Origin: an uncultured Clostridium sp.
Lineage (GTDB): Bacteria > Bacillota > Clostridia > Clostridiales > Clostridiaceae
NCBI RefSeq assembly: GCF_934754925.1
Contig: NZ_CAKVJA010000002.1
Coordinates: 124,001 to 188,000 of the forward strand
Direction: 5' to 3'
DNA length: 64,000 bases
Positions 27,130-36,077 of this stretch are shown here, in pieces (position 1 is the first letter of the stretch; each line of letters starts with the position of its first letter). Made by a program: the position numbers and the translations under genes. The notes below the pieces were generated by a model, which made no database searches, was not told where the DNA came from, and saw only the letters and a program-made list of their open reading frames with translations.

Positions 27130-27149
27130 GTGGTGTAAAGTGGTTAGAG
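27130..27149 (+). promoter_or_regulatory. MraZ-box-like direct repeats (operator)
   Basis: GTGGTG and GTGGTT start 10 bp apart (27130, 27140), just past the -10 element. MraZ proteins bind direct repeats of GTGG type spaced about one helical turn in dcw promoters. A third repeat is not clear. Confidence 0.5.
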
Positions 27150-27178
27150 TATTTAACATTACTTAATAGATGAGCAAG

Positions 27179-27570
27179 ATGCTTAGGAATTAATGCTCAC
27201 ATAGTTTGGATGCAACAATAGAATGATTATGCCAATGTAAAATTAAGAAATGAACTAGTAGAAAGGTTCGTAATTACTAACGAACTTGACAGATACCTTT
27301 ACACTTATCTGGAAACAAATGGAAAATGCTTTAAGAGAAACTTAAAAAGTTACCACTTACTATAAAGATGAATAAGTGTCTGTAAGATTTATCTTTTCAG
27401 TTGCATGTAAAGTGGAAACCGATAGACAAAGAAGAGGATTAATTCCATTAAACCTAAAAGAATATGCAGGGATAGAAAAGGATATAGTAAGTATAGAAGC
27501 CTTAACTAGAGTAGAGATATGGAGTAATGAAAAATAGCAAGAGTATAATGAATTAAATATTAACTTTTAA
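27179..27570 (+). pseudogene. mraZ: Decayed mraZ (transcriptional regulator MraZ)
   Basis: About 390 nt reads as MraZ only if three frames are stitched together. Fragments: MIMP (27223 on); KLRNELVERFVITNELDRYL (27240 on); EKLKKLPLT (27335 on, another frame); KDE-stop-VSVRFIFSVA then KVETDRQRRGLIPLNLKEYAG and VEIWSNEK (27364 on, third frame). A TAA at 27373 and a TAG at 27535, where MraZ normally has Trp, interrupt the last frame. Order, spacing and total length match the roughly 143-residue MraZ (two AbrB-like halves), and it sits directly before rsmH as in intact clusters. No long ORF covers it, so it is a true degenerate gene. Confidence 0.88.
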
Positions 27571-27618
27571 TTCAATTGCTAAAAAACAGGCGATTTAGGA
27601 ATATAAGGAGTTAGAAAA

Positions 27619-28551
27619 ATGGAATTTAATCACGTATCAGTTTTACTGAATGAATGTTTAGAAGCACTTAATATTAAAGAAAATGGAATTTATGTTGACG
27701 GTACATTAGGAGGAGCAGGTCATTCTTCTGAGATTTTAAAAAGATTATCAACTGAAGGAAGACTTATAGGTATAGACCAAGATAAAGATGCATTAAAAGC
27801 AGCAGGTAAAAGGTTAGAGAATTATTCAAATGTTACTTTTGTACATAACAATTTTCATAATATAGGAGCAATCTTAGATGAGCTTGGAATTGAAAAAGTA
27901 GATGGTATTCTAATGGATTTAGGAGTTTCTTCTTATCAATTAGATGAGGGTGAAAGAGGCTTTAGTTATATGAAAGATGCCCCTTTGGATATGAGAATGA
28001 ATAGAGAAAATAGTTTTTCTGCCTATGAAGTAGTTAATAACTATAGTGAAGAAGAGCTATATAGAATCATAAGAGATTATGGTGAAGAAAAATTTGCTAA
28101 GAGAATCGCTAATTTTATTGTAACTAGAAGAAGTGAAAAAAATATAGAAACTACACTAGAGTTAGTTGACATAATAAAAGATGCAATTCCGGCAAAGGCA
28201 AGAAGAGAAGGACCTCACCCAGCAAAAAGAACTTTTCAAGCTATTAGAATTGAAGTGAATAGTGAATTATCAATCCTAAATAAAGCAATAGAAGATGGTG
28301 TTAATAAACTAAATAAAGGTGGAAGAATGGCTATAATTACTTTCCATTCCTTAGAGGATAGAATAGTGAAAAATAAATTTAGAGATTTAGCCGTATCGTG
28401 TAGATGTCCAAAAGAATTTCCAATTTGCGTATGTGGAGAAAAAGCAAAAGTAAAAGTTATAACAAGGAAAGCAATAGATCCTTCAAAAGAAGAAGTTGAA
28501 GCAAATCCAAGAAGTAGAAGTGCAAAATTAAGAGTAGTAGAAAAGATATAA
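27619..28551 (+). CDS. rsmH: 16S rRNA (cytosine(1402)-N(4))-methyltransferase RsmH
   Basis: 310 residues. SAM-dependent methyltransferase acting on C1402 in the ribosomal P site. Motifs: [10 protein letters not shown] (27-36) for SAM binding, [11 protein letters not shown], the [17 protein letters not shown] segment and the C-terminal [17 protein letters not shown] precedes the ATG. It is the first intact gene of the dcw run, immediately after the decayed mraZ. Confidence 0.97.
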   Translation: MEFNHVSVLLNECLEALNIKENGIYVDGTLGGAGHSSEILKRLSTEGRLIGIDQDKDALKAAGKRLENYSNVTFVHNNFHNIGAILDELGIEKVDGILMDLGVSSYQLDEGERGFSYMKDAPLDMRMNRENSFSAYEVVNNYSEEELYRIIRDYGEEKFAKRIANFIVTRRSEKNIETTLELVDIIKDAIPAKARREGPHPAKRTFQAIRIEVNSELSILNKAIEDGVNKLNKGGRMAIITFHSLEDRIVKNKFRDLAVSCRCPKEFPICVCGEKAKVKVITRKAIDPSKEEVEANPRSRSAKLRVVEKI

Positions 28552-28590
28552 GATATAAATATTATGAAAATTGACAGGGATGTGAATAAA

Positions 28591-29067
28591 ATGGGAGTTA
28601 GGGAATATGATTATATAAGAGGAAATACAGCTTTAGCACCAGAGAGAAAAGTTAAGGAACAAGATAAAAAAAGAGATATACACAGAAAAGAAAAACAACG
28701 ACAAGCTTATCAAAAGAGAAAAAATATTTTAGTTAGTGGTCTAACAATTGCTACAGTTATGTTTACATTAGGTGTCACAACTTTATATTTAGATGGAAAG
28801 ATACATGATCTTCAAAAACAATTATTAATTTTAGAAGGAAATATGAGAGAAGAAGAGGATGTAAATGCAGCAATTAATGTAGAGATGCTAAAGTTTGCAT
28901 CATTCGATAAAATAAAAAGCACAGCAGAAAATGAATTAGGAATGGTTTATCCAAGTTCTCAAAGTACTATAAGTATTGATATGTCAAAAGAATACTTTTC
29001 ACATTTAAAAAATGAGGAAAGCAAGAAGAGTGGGTTACTACAAAAAATTATAGCAGCATTTAATTAA
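28591..29067 (+). CDS. ftsL: Cell division protein FtsL-like
   Basis: About 158 residues: a basic cytoplasmic N-terminus, one membrane helix (NILVSGLTIATVMFTLGVTTLYL) and an extracytoplasmic coiled coil with a septum-formation-initiator pattern. This is the bitopic FtsL that partners FtsQ/DivIB and the divisome. The gene lies between rsmH and the PBP, the canonical FtsL position. The start at 28591 is preferred: an AGGGATG stretch lies upstream, whereas the ATG at 28564 has no ribosome-binding site. Confidence 0.8.
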   Translation: MGVREYDYIRGNTALAPERKVKEQDKKRDIHRKEKQRQAYQKRKNILVSGLTIATVMFTLGVTTLYLDGKIHDLQKQLLILEGNMREEEDVNAAINVEMLKFASFDKIKSTAENELGMVYPSSQSTISIDMSKEYFSHLKNEESKKSGLLQKIIAAFN

Positions 29068-29166
29068 TGGATAATTTGTAGAAATTTATAGGCAAGATAT
29101 ATCTCAGTAGTAGTATTTTAAGCTCTAATTATTCATTAATTAAGTGTTCCTTTGGAGGAATTTAGT

Positions 29167-31362
29167 ATGAATAAGAAAGGGTTTAAAGATAGGGCAGTCA
29201 TGCGTAAAAGGATGGTATTGGCTCTATGGTTTATTACTGCTGTGTTTGTCTTACTAATTATTAGGTTATCTTATATTATGCTTGTTAAAAGAGATGATTA
29301 TTCTAGTAGAGCTGAAGAACAATGGACAAGTGAAGTTAGAATAGATGCAAGAAGAGGGAGAATTTTAGATAGGAATGGAAATGAATTAGCTGTGTCAGCT
29401 AATGTTTATAGAGTGGATTTTGATTTAAATTCTATTAGACAATATCTAAAGAAAAATGAAAAGAATACTGATGATATTGCACCTTTAATTGCAGAAGCAG
29501 TAGATATGGATACTAGTACGGTTAAAGACAAACTTGAAACCAAGCTTGCTAATGGTAGTGATGCAGGTTCAGCTACTTTAGTAAGAAGAATAGATAAGGA
29601 TGTAGCTGATAAAGTTAATGAGTTAAATATTCAAGGGGTTATAGTATCACCAGATACCCAAAGATATTACCCTGAAGGACAATTCTTATCACATGTATTA
29701 GGAAGTACAAATAGTGATGGACAAGGATTAACAGGTGTAGAACTTCAATATAATGAGTATCTTTCCGGGGTTCCAGGAATAAGAGTTACTGAATTAGATA
29801 GAAATAGTGAATCATTAGATTACACAATATCAAACTTTACTGCACCTATTGACGGTAAGGATGTAACATTAACTATAGATAAAAACTTACAAGCTATAGC
29901 GCAAAAAGTAGCTGAAAAGGGGCTTGTTGAGAATAAAGCAAAAAGAGTTTCTATACTTATAATGAATCCACAAAATGGAGAAATATTAGCTATGGTTAAT
30001 AAACCAGATTTTGATCCTAATAATCCATTTGAAGGATATGAAGACTTTATAGGTGAAACTGATGCTGAAAAACTTCAAAAGATGTGGAGAAATAGTTTAG
30101 TCAATGATACTTTTGAACCAGGATCAATATTTAAGGTAATTACTATGTCAACAGCTATAGAAGAAGGGTTAGTTTCGGAATCTGATACATTTGAGTGTGG
30201 AGGTAGTTTACAAGTAGGTCCGCATACTATCCACTGCTGGAAAAGATCAGGACATGGAACTCAAATATTGCCAGAGATTCTTCAAAATTCATGTAACGTT
30301 GGTTTTATGAAGCTGGGAGAAAAAATTGGGGCAGAAAAGCTTGTTGAATATATTAAAAAGTTTGGATTCGGACAAGTTTCAGGAGTAGATTTACCAGGGG
30401 AAGCAAGAGGAATAATAAAATCAGCAGAGAATATGAACGATGCGGATCTTGCAACAATATCATTTGGTCAAACAAATACAGTTAATGCTGTTCAATATAT
30501 GACAGCATATAATGCAATAGTTAATGGTGGAACATTAATACAACCTCATGTTATGAAATATATTAGTCATGTAGATAGTACTGGAAATACAGTGGTTGAT
30601 GAAGTTTTTGAACCAAAGACTACAGAAAATGTAATTTCAGAAGAGACAGCTGCTACTTTAAGAGATTATCTTGAAAGAACGGTAAATCAAGGTGGATCTA
30701 ATAAGGTTTATATAGAAGGATATCATATTGGAGCAAAAACAGGTACTGCTCAAAAAGTTAATCCTTTAACAGGTTCTTATGAATCAGGAAAGTATATATC
30801 ATCTATGGCAGGATTTGCAACAGTGGAAAATCCTCAAATAACTGTATTTTTAAGTATAGATGAACCAAGTAATGGTGCATACTATGCTGGTGTAGTAACA
30901 GCTCCTTTGGGCAAAGTATTATTAGAAGATATATTTAATTATTTAGATAGTGATTTTTCAAAAGATGAAAATTTGATATCAAAGGATATAGTTATTCCAG
31001 AATTAAGAGGATTATCAATTTCAGAAGCCAAAAAGTTACTAAAAGAATATAATTTAGAGTGTACTGTAGAAGGTGATGGAGAAACAATAACAAATATGCA
31101 ACCTTATCCAGGATATACTATAAAGGAAGGTTCTACAATAAATCTTTACACAGATGAAAATGCAACTTATAATAAAGATGTTGCTATGCCAGATGTAAGA
31201 GGTTACTCAAAAGAATCAGCTATAGAGCTTTTAGATAGTTTAGGAATAAAATATATACTTCAAGGAGATGGAGTAGTAATAAATCAAAATATTCCTAGTG
31301 GGGAACTAATTTCAGAAGGTACTACTGTAAAGTTAACATTAAGTGCTGAGTATGGAGATTAA
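29167..31362 (+). CDS. spoVD: Class B penicillin-binding protein with two PASTA domains (SpoVD/PBP2B type)
   Basis: 731 residues. N-terminal membrane anchor, PBP dimerisation domain (about 55-220), transpeptidase domain with S320-x-x-K323 (EPGSIFKV), S375-C-N377 and K524-T-G-T, then two PASTA repeats at about 608-665 and 672-731. It cross-links peptidoglycan. PASTA-tailed members include SpoVD (cortex) and PBP2B/FtsI (septum); with only one such gene between ftsL and murF it may serve division as well as sporulation. The start at 29167 follows TGGAGGA; a TTG start at 29152 would overlap that site. Confidence 0.9.
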   Translation: MNKKGFKDRAVMRKRMVLALWFITAVFVLLIIRLSYIMLVKRDDYSSRAEEQWTSEVRIDARRGRILDRNGNELAVSANVYRVDFDLNSIRQYLKKNEKNTDDIAPLIAEAVDMDTSTVKDKLETKLANGSDAGSATLVRRIDKDVADKVNELNIQGVIVSPDTQRYYPEGQFLSHVLGSTNSDGQGLTGVELQYNEYLSGVPGIRVTELDRNSESLDYTISNFTAPIDGKDVTLTIDKNLQAIAQKVAEKGLVENKAKRVSILIMNPQNGEILAMVNKPDFDPNNPFEGYEDFIGETDAEKLQKMWRNSLVNDTFEPGSIFKVITMSTAIEEGLVSESDTFECGGSLQVGPHTIHCWKRSGHGTQILPEILQNSCNVGFMKLGEKIGAEKLVEYIKKFGFGQVSGVDLPGEARGIIKSAENMNDADLATISFGQTNTVNAVQYMTAYNAIVNGGTLIQPHVMKYISHVDSTGNTVVDEVFEPKTTENVISEETAATLRDYLERTVNQGGSNKVYIEGYHIGAKTGTAQKVNPLTGSYESGKYISSMAGFATVENPQITVFLSIDEPSNGAYYAGVVTAPLGKVLLEDIFNYLDSDFSKDENLISKDIVIPELRGLSISEAKKLLKEYNLECTVEGDGETITNMQPYPGYTIKEGSTINLYTDENATYNKDVAMPDVRGYSKESAIELLDSLGIKYILQGDGVVINQNIPSGELISEGTTVKLTLSAEYGD

Positions 31363-31375
31363 AGTTTTTATTTTT

Positions 31376-31402
31376 TTAGCATGTGGTAGATTCACATGCT
31401 AA
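31376..31402. other. Hairpin between spoVD and murF
   Basis: A perfect 10-bp inverted repeat TTAGCATGTG / CACATGCTAA with a 7-nt loop. T residues precede rather than follow it on the plus strand, so it is not a normal terminator. It may be an RNA-processing or stabilising hairpin within the operon. Confidence 0.45.
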
Positions 31403-31523
31403 ATTTATGTATAGATAAAATATTTTCTTTGTGTATGAGAAGATATGAGAGTGTCTATAATTAAAAGAAGCATATTTAGCAAATAGAAAATAATATTTGA
31501 AAGATGAAGGTAGAGTGATTATT

Positions 31524-32882
31524 ATGGAAATGACTTTTAAAGAAATGCTAAATGCGATAGACGGAGAAGTTATTGTAAAAAAAGAAGAGATTAATTTTAA
31601 TAAGTTGTGTATAGATACAAGAAAAATAGAAAAAAATAATGTCTTTTTAGCAATTAAAGGATCTAATTTCAATGGAAATGATTTTGCAGTAAAGGCTTTA
31701 GAACAGGGAGCGTCTATTGTAATAATAGATGAAGTTAAGTTTAACTTAAAGGAAGTTGAAAATAAAGGGACTGTAATAAAAGTAAGAGATACAAGAGAAG
31801 CATTATTAAATTTAGCTAAATTTTATAGAGAAAAATTAGGTCTTAAGGTTGTTGGAGTTACTGGTTCAACAGGGAAAACATCAACTAAGGATTTAATAGC
31901 AGCTCTTCTAAGTGACAAGTATAAAGTGTTTAAAACAAAAGGAAATTTCAATAATGACATAGGACTACCACTTATGATATTAGAGCTAACTTCAGAATTT
32001 GATGTAGCTGTACTAGAAATGGGAATGAGTTCTCTAGGAGAGATAGAATTACTTGCAAGTGTTGCTAGACCTAATATAGCTGTTATAACTAATATTGGAT
32101 TATCACATATAGAAAACTTAAAGACACAAGAAAATATCTTAAAAGCAAAAATGGAAATTTGCACTTTCTTTAATAAGGAAAATACATTAATTATTAATGC
32201 TGAAGATAAACTATTACAAAATATTTCATCAAATGTATTTAAAGTTAAAAAAATTGGTTATAATCATGAATATGATGTTTATGCATCTAATATTATATTA
32301 AGAGAAGAGGAAACAGAGTTTTTAGCTCATGCTTTTGGTGAGGAAGCTGTATTTAATCTACCAATGGCAGGTAAGCATAATGTATTAAATACAATGCTTG
32401 CAATTGAAGTTGCAAAATGTTTAAATGTTTCTTTTAAACAAATGCTTAAAGGACTTGAAAATTTAGAAGCTACTTCAATGAGATTACAAGTTATAAAAAA
32501 AGAAGGGCTTACAATAATAAATGATTGCTATAATGCAAGTCCTGATTCTATGAGATCTTCTTTAGATGTACTTTCAGCTTATAAAAATTGTAGAAGAATT
32601 GCAATCTTAGGTGATATGTATGAGTTAGGAGATGAATCAGAAAGAGCTCACTTTGAAGTAGGAGAATATGCAAAAGATAAAGTTGATATCTTAATAGTTA
32701 TAGGTAGATACATTAAAAACTTTAAAGATGGATTTAATAATGATAATATAATCATGTATAACACTAAAGAGGAATGCATAAAAGAATTGAAAAATATTGT
32801 AAAGCTAGATGACGTAGTATTAATTAAGGCATCTAGAGGTGTTAAGCTAGAAGATGTTGTTAAAAAATTAGAAGAGATGTAA
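31524..32882 (+). CDS. murF: UDP-N-acetylmuramoyl-tripeptide--D-alanyl-D-alanine ligase
   Basis: About 452 residues. Cytoplasmic ATP-dependent Mur ligase that adds D-Ala-D-Ala to form the UDP-MurNAc-pentapeptide. It shows the P-loop GVTGSTGKTSTKD, NFNNDIGLP, LEMGMS and the NDCYNASPDSM motif typical of MurF. The start is uncertain: ATG 31524 or 31530 gives a normal N-terminus, and GTG 31515 has a GAAGG at better spacing. The leftmost TTG at 31497 is unlikely. Confidence 0.95.
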   Translation: MEMTFKEMLNAIDGEVIVKKEEINFNKLCIDTRKIEKNNVFLAIKGSNFNGNDFAVKALEQGASIVIIDEVKFNLKEVENKGTVIKVRDTREALLNLAKFYREKLGLKVVGVTGSTGKTSTKDLIAALLSDKYKVFKTKGNFNNDIGLPLMILELTSEFDVAVLEMGMSSLGEIELLASVARPNIAVITNIGLSHIENLKTQENILKAKMEICTFFNKENTLIINAEDKLLQNISSNVFKVKKIGYNHEYDVYASNIILREEETEFLAHAFGEEAVFNLPMAGKHNVLNTMLAIEVAKCLNVSFKQMLKGLENLEATSMRLQVIKKEGLTIINDCYNASPDSMRSSLDVLSAYKNCRRIAILGDMYELGDESERAHFEVGEYAKDKVDILIVIGRYIKNFKDGFNNDNIIMYNTKEECIKELKNIVKLDDVVLIKASRGVKLEDVVKKLEEM

Positions 32883-32889
32883 TTCAACG

Positions 32890-32923
32890 AAGGAGGTGAA
32901 CTGCTAATTATAGCAGTATAAAG
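32890..32923 (+). promoter_or_regulatory. Perfect Shine-Dalgarno followed by a hairpin before mraY
   Basis: AAGGAGGTGA (32890-32899) is followed by a 6-bp hairpin ACTGCT / AGCAGT (32900-32917), then six nt and an in-frame ATG at 32924. If the hairpin is looped out, the spacing from AGGAGG to that ATG becomes about 9 nt. See the mraY entry for the competing start. Confidence 0.5.
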
Positions 32924-32938
32924 ATGGGGGATAGTACT

Positions 32939-33910
32939 ATGAACATATTACCAGGAGAGATAACAAAAATATTAATATTAACTTTTGTAATAGGGGTTAT
33001 TATAGCTTTAATACTTGGCCCGATTACAATACCACTTTTAAGAAGATTAAAGTTTGGTCAAAACATTAGAGAGGAAGGTCCTAAGAGTCATTTAAAGAAA
33101 GCAGGTACGCCTACAATGGGAGGAGTAATGTTTATTCTTTCAACAACAATAGTAATGTTTATTATGAGCGATAGTTTTACTGAAAAAGGAATGGTAGCGC
33201 TATACTCGCTTATTGCATTTGGATTTATTGGATTTTTAGATGACCTTTTAAAAATATTAAAAAAGCAAAGTGAAGGATTAACAGCGTGGCAAAAAATGCT
33301 TCTATTATTAATTATTTCAGGAGCCTTTGGCTATTATAGCTATGTTAATTTACCACATGATATTGTAATACCATTTACTAGCTTTAAGCTTCCTTTAGGT
33401 ATGTTATATGTTCCATTTGTTATATTTGTTTATGCAGCTATGACAAATGCTGTTAACTTAACAGATGGATTAGATGGATTAGCATCAACAGTATCAGTCT
33501 TAGTTTTAACATTTTTTGGAGTCTTAACATTTTTAATTAAAGATTACTCACTAACTATATTTTCAGTAGCGTTAATAGCGGGATTAATTGGTTTCTTAAA
33601 ATTTAATGCATATCCTGCAAAAGTGTTTATGGGAGATACTGGATCATTAGCCATTGGTGGAGCTATTACTACAATAGCAATAATAAGTGGTTATCCTCTA
33701 TTAATAGTAATAGTTGGAGGAATTTATGTTTTAGAAGCTTTATCAGTAATAATACAAGTTACTTCTTTTAAATTAACTGGAAAAAGAGTATTTAAAATGG
33801 CTCCAATTCATCATCACTTTGAACAGTGCGGATGGAATGAAGTGAAAGTAGTTACAGTATTTTCAATAATAACAGTAATTTTATGTATAATAGGGTTTTT
33901 TGCAATTTAG
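32939..33910 (+). CDS. mraY: Phospho-N-acetylmuramoyl-pentapeptide-transferase
   Basis: About 323 residues. Integral membrane enzyme that makes lipid I from UDP-MurNAc-pentapeptide and undecaprenyl phosphate. Visible: [45 protein letters not shown] and APIHHHFE, the full active-site set. The start is ambiguous: ATG 32939 has a GGGGGA purine stretch 8 nt upstream, while in-frame ATG 32924 could use the perfect AAGGAGGTGA across a hairpin. Either gives a family-typical length. murD, usually next, is absent here. Confidence 0.96.
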   Translation: MNILPGEITKILILTFVIGVIIALILGPITIPLLRRLKFGQNIREEGPKSHLKKAGTPTMGGVMFILSTTIVMFIMSDSFTEKGMVALYSLIAFGFIGFLDDLLKILKKQSEGLTAWQKMLLLLIISGAFGYYSYVNLPHDIVIPFTSFKLPLGMLYVPFVIFVYAAMTNAVNLTDGLDGLASTVSVLVLTFFGVLTFLIKDYSLTIFSVALIAGLIGFLKFNAYPAKVFMGDTGSLAIGGAITTIAIISGYPLLIVIVGGIYVLEALSVIIQVTSFKLTGKRVFKMAPIHHHFEQCGWNEVKVVTVFSIITVILCIIGFFAI

Positions 33911-33932
33911 TAATTAAATTGGAGGAATGTCT

Positions 33933-35057
33933 ATGAGTTTTTATAAGCCCAAAGAAAAAAAAGAAATGGGGCAAATTGATTATGGTATATTTTATACCTT
34001 ATGTATACTATTATCAATAGGAGTTGTTATGGTATATTCAACAAGTTCTTTTTATGCTATGTTTCATAATAACGATAGTATGTATTTCTTTAAAAGACAA
34101 CTAATTTGGGCAATAATAGGTGTAATATCAATGACTGTAATGATGTCTGTAGATTATCATAAGTTGAAGAAGATAACACCAAAGTTACTTTTATTAACAA
34201 TACCACTGTTGATTGCTGTATTTTTCTTTCCGGCAATTAATGGTGCTAAAAGATGGATTTCATTAGGTCCATTATCTTTTCAACCGTCAGAATTAACAAA
34301 GTACGCAGTTGTAATGTTTTTAGCACTTAGTATAGATATTAAGGGAGATAAGATTAAAGATTTTTGGCATGGATTAGTACCATATTTGTGTGTGGCAGGT
34401 TTTTTTGCAGCTCTTATTTTAGCAGAACATAATATGAGTATAGCTTCTATTATTATGATAGTTACTTTTATAATGCTTTTTGTAGCAGGAGGTAAAATTA
34501 AGCACTTGTTTGGAATAATTATGCCTGCTATGCTAACATTAGCAATATTCTTTATTTTTAGTTCTGACTATAGAAGGGAAAGAATGTTAAACTTTATAGA
34601 TCCATGGAAGGATGCAGCTGATGCTGGGTATCAATTAATACAATCCTTCTTAGCATTAGGGTCCGGTGGACTTACAGGATTGGGACTTGGTCAATCAAGG
34701 CAAAAGACTTTATATATGCCCGAACCTCATAATGACTTTATTTTTTCTATAATAGGAGAAGAAGTGGGGTTAATTGGATGTTTGGTTATTATAACTCTAT
34801 TTTTAATATTTATATGGAGAGGTGTTAGAGTTGCTATGAATGCTAAGGATACTTATGGCAAACTTTTAGCTATGGGTATTACATCTATAATAGCAGTTCA
34901 AGCTATTATTAATATAGCTGTTGTTACTGGATCTATGCCAGTTACAGGAGTGCCAATGCCTTTTATTAGTTATGGTGGAACCTCACTTGTAATAAATCTA
35001 ACGGCTATGGGAATATTATTAAATATATCAAGACAAGTTGAAAAGAAAATAATTTAA
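33933..35057 (+). CDS. ftsW: SEDS-family peptidoglycan polymerase FtsW/SpoVE
   Basis: About 374 residues with ten membrane helices. SEDS glycosyltransferase that polymerises lipid II together with a class B PBP. Motifs: GAKRWISLGPLSFQPSELTKYA in the central region (key residues R-W-I, Q-P-S-E), GSGGLTGLGLGQS, then LYMPEPHNDFIFSIIGEE and PVTGVPMPFISYGGTS. The position after mraY suits either ftsW or spoVE, and sequence alone does not separate them. ATG 33933 is preferred because GGAGG is 7 nt upstream; ATG 33927 is only 1 nt from it. Confidence 0.9.
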   Translation: MSFYKPKEKKEMGQIDYGIFYTLCILLSIGVVMVYSTSSFYAMFHNNDSMYFFKRQLIWAIIGVISMTVMMSVDYHKLKKITPKLLLLTIPLLIAVFFFPAINGAKRWISLGPLSFQPSELTKYAVVMFLALSIDIKGDKIKDFWHGLVPYLCVAGFFAALILAEHNMSIASIIMIVTFIMLFVAGGKIKHLFGIIMPAMLTLAIFFIFSSDYRRERMLNFIDPWKDAADAGYQLIQSFLALGSGGLTGLGLGQSRQKTLYMPEPHNDFIFSIIGEEVGLIGCLVIITLFLIFIWRGVRVAMNAKDTYGKLLAMGITSIIAVQAIINIAVVTGSMPVTGVPMPFISYGGTSLVINLTAMGILLNISRQVEKKII

Positions 35058-35063
35058 AAATTT

Positions 35064-35096
35064 TAAGAGCTTCTTATATAAGAGGCTCTTAGTTTT
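35064..35096 (+). terminator. Rho-independent terminator after ftsW
   Basis: A 12-bp stem TAAGAGCTTCTT / AAGAGGCTCTTA with one G-U pair, ATAT loop and T5. It ends the first dcw transcription unit, so ftsQ likely has its own promoter. Confidence 0.8.
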
Positions 35097-35200
35097 TGTG
35101 TATAATATAAAAAGAATAATGTAAAATAATTATAAAAAATTACAAGTTTTATGGTAAAATTATAGTAAAAGATAGAAATTAAAAAGGAATAAGGTAACTA

Positions 35201-36067
35201 ATGAAAGAGATAAAAAAATTTATAAAAGCAAAAAAAAGAAAAAAGTTAATAAAAAAAATGATATTAATGACAATTGTTATTGTTGTTGGAGGATTTATTT
35301 TTATTACAAGAGCTCCAATTTTTAATATTAAATCTATTGCTTTAAAGGGAAATGTTACAATTGCAGATGAAGTTATTTTAAGTGAAGTAAGCGATAGAAT
35401 AGGATTAAATATATTTACAGTGAATCAAAGACAGATAAAAGAGGAGGTTTTAAAAAATAGATATGTAAGTACTGTTGATATTAAAAGAAAAGGTATAAAT
35501 ACCTTAGAAATTAATATTACAGAGGAAGCACCTGTATACTATATTGATAATGGGATTGAACTATTAATTATCAATAATGATTTAGAAGTGTTAGAAGAAG
35601 TAGATAATATCCAGGGAAGAAATTTAGTTGAAGTTAAAGGAATTGATCTTAGTGCAAAAGATGATGAAAATAGAATTGATGAATTTAACTCTTATAAAAG
35701 TATTTTATCAAATTTTTATCCCTTTATTTCTAAAAATAGAGAATCTATATATCTTTCAAGTTTAGACATAAGCAATATAGTTAATATTATTGGCTATATT
35801 GGAAATGTAGAAATATTATTTGGCGATGATAGTGATTTGTATAATAAAATGGAAAATGTCTATAGAATTATGTTAGCTGATAATGTAAATATTGGGAAAG
35901 GATATATAAATGTTAGTTTTAATGGTTCTCCTGTAGTAAAGATTGAAGAAGTAAAAGAAGAATCTAATGAAGAAGAAGGCATAATAGAAGAAGTAATAGG
36001 AGATGATATTACAAGTGAAGATGCCCTGGAATCTGATATGGATGTAGATATAGAACCAATGGAATAG
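35201..36067 (+). CDS. ftsQ: Cell division protein FtsQ/DivIB
   Basis: 288 residues: a Lys-rich cytoplasmic N-terminus, one membrane helix (about 20-42), a POTRA domain (about 44-112, starting FNIKSIALKGN), a beta domain, and an unusually long acidic tail (about 245-288, mostly Glu, Asp, Ser). It forms the FtsQLB-type divisome complex with FtsL and DivIC. AAGG lies before the ATG. It opens the second part of the division region, with YlxW/YlxX-type genes and Sbp downstream as in Bacillus. Confidence 0.85.
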   Translation: MKEIKKFIKAKKRKKLIKKMILMTIVIVVGGFIFITRAPIFNIKSIALKGNVTIADEVILSEVSDRIGLNIFTVNQRQIKEEVLKNRYVSTVDIKRKGINTLEINITEEAPVYYIDNGIELLIINNDLEVLEEVDNIQGRNLVEVKGIDLSAKDDENRIDEFNSYKSILSNFYPFISKNRESIYLSSLDISNIVNIIGYIGNVEILFGDDSDLYNKMENVYRIMLADNVNIGKGYINVSFNGSPVVKIEEVKEESNEEEGIIEEVIGDDITSEDALESDMDVDIEPME

Positions 36068-36077
36068 GAGGTCAAAT

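Noticed and set aside
27179..27570. Novel small RNA or intact short gene before rsmH
   Set aside because: Frame-by-frame reading gives consecutive MraZ segments in the right order and spacing, which explains the region as a decayed mraZ.
31376..31402. Intrinsic terminator between spoVD and murF
   Set aside because: The hairpin is good but no T-run follows on either strand in the right direction, so I list it only as a hairpin.
31823..32164. 113-codon minus-strand open frame
   Set aside because: It is antisense to conserved murF motifs and has no ribosome-binding site.
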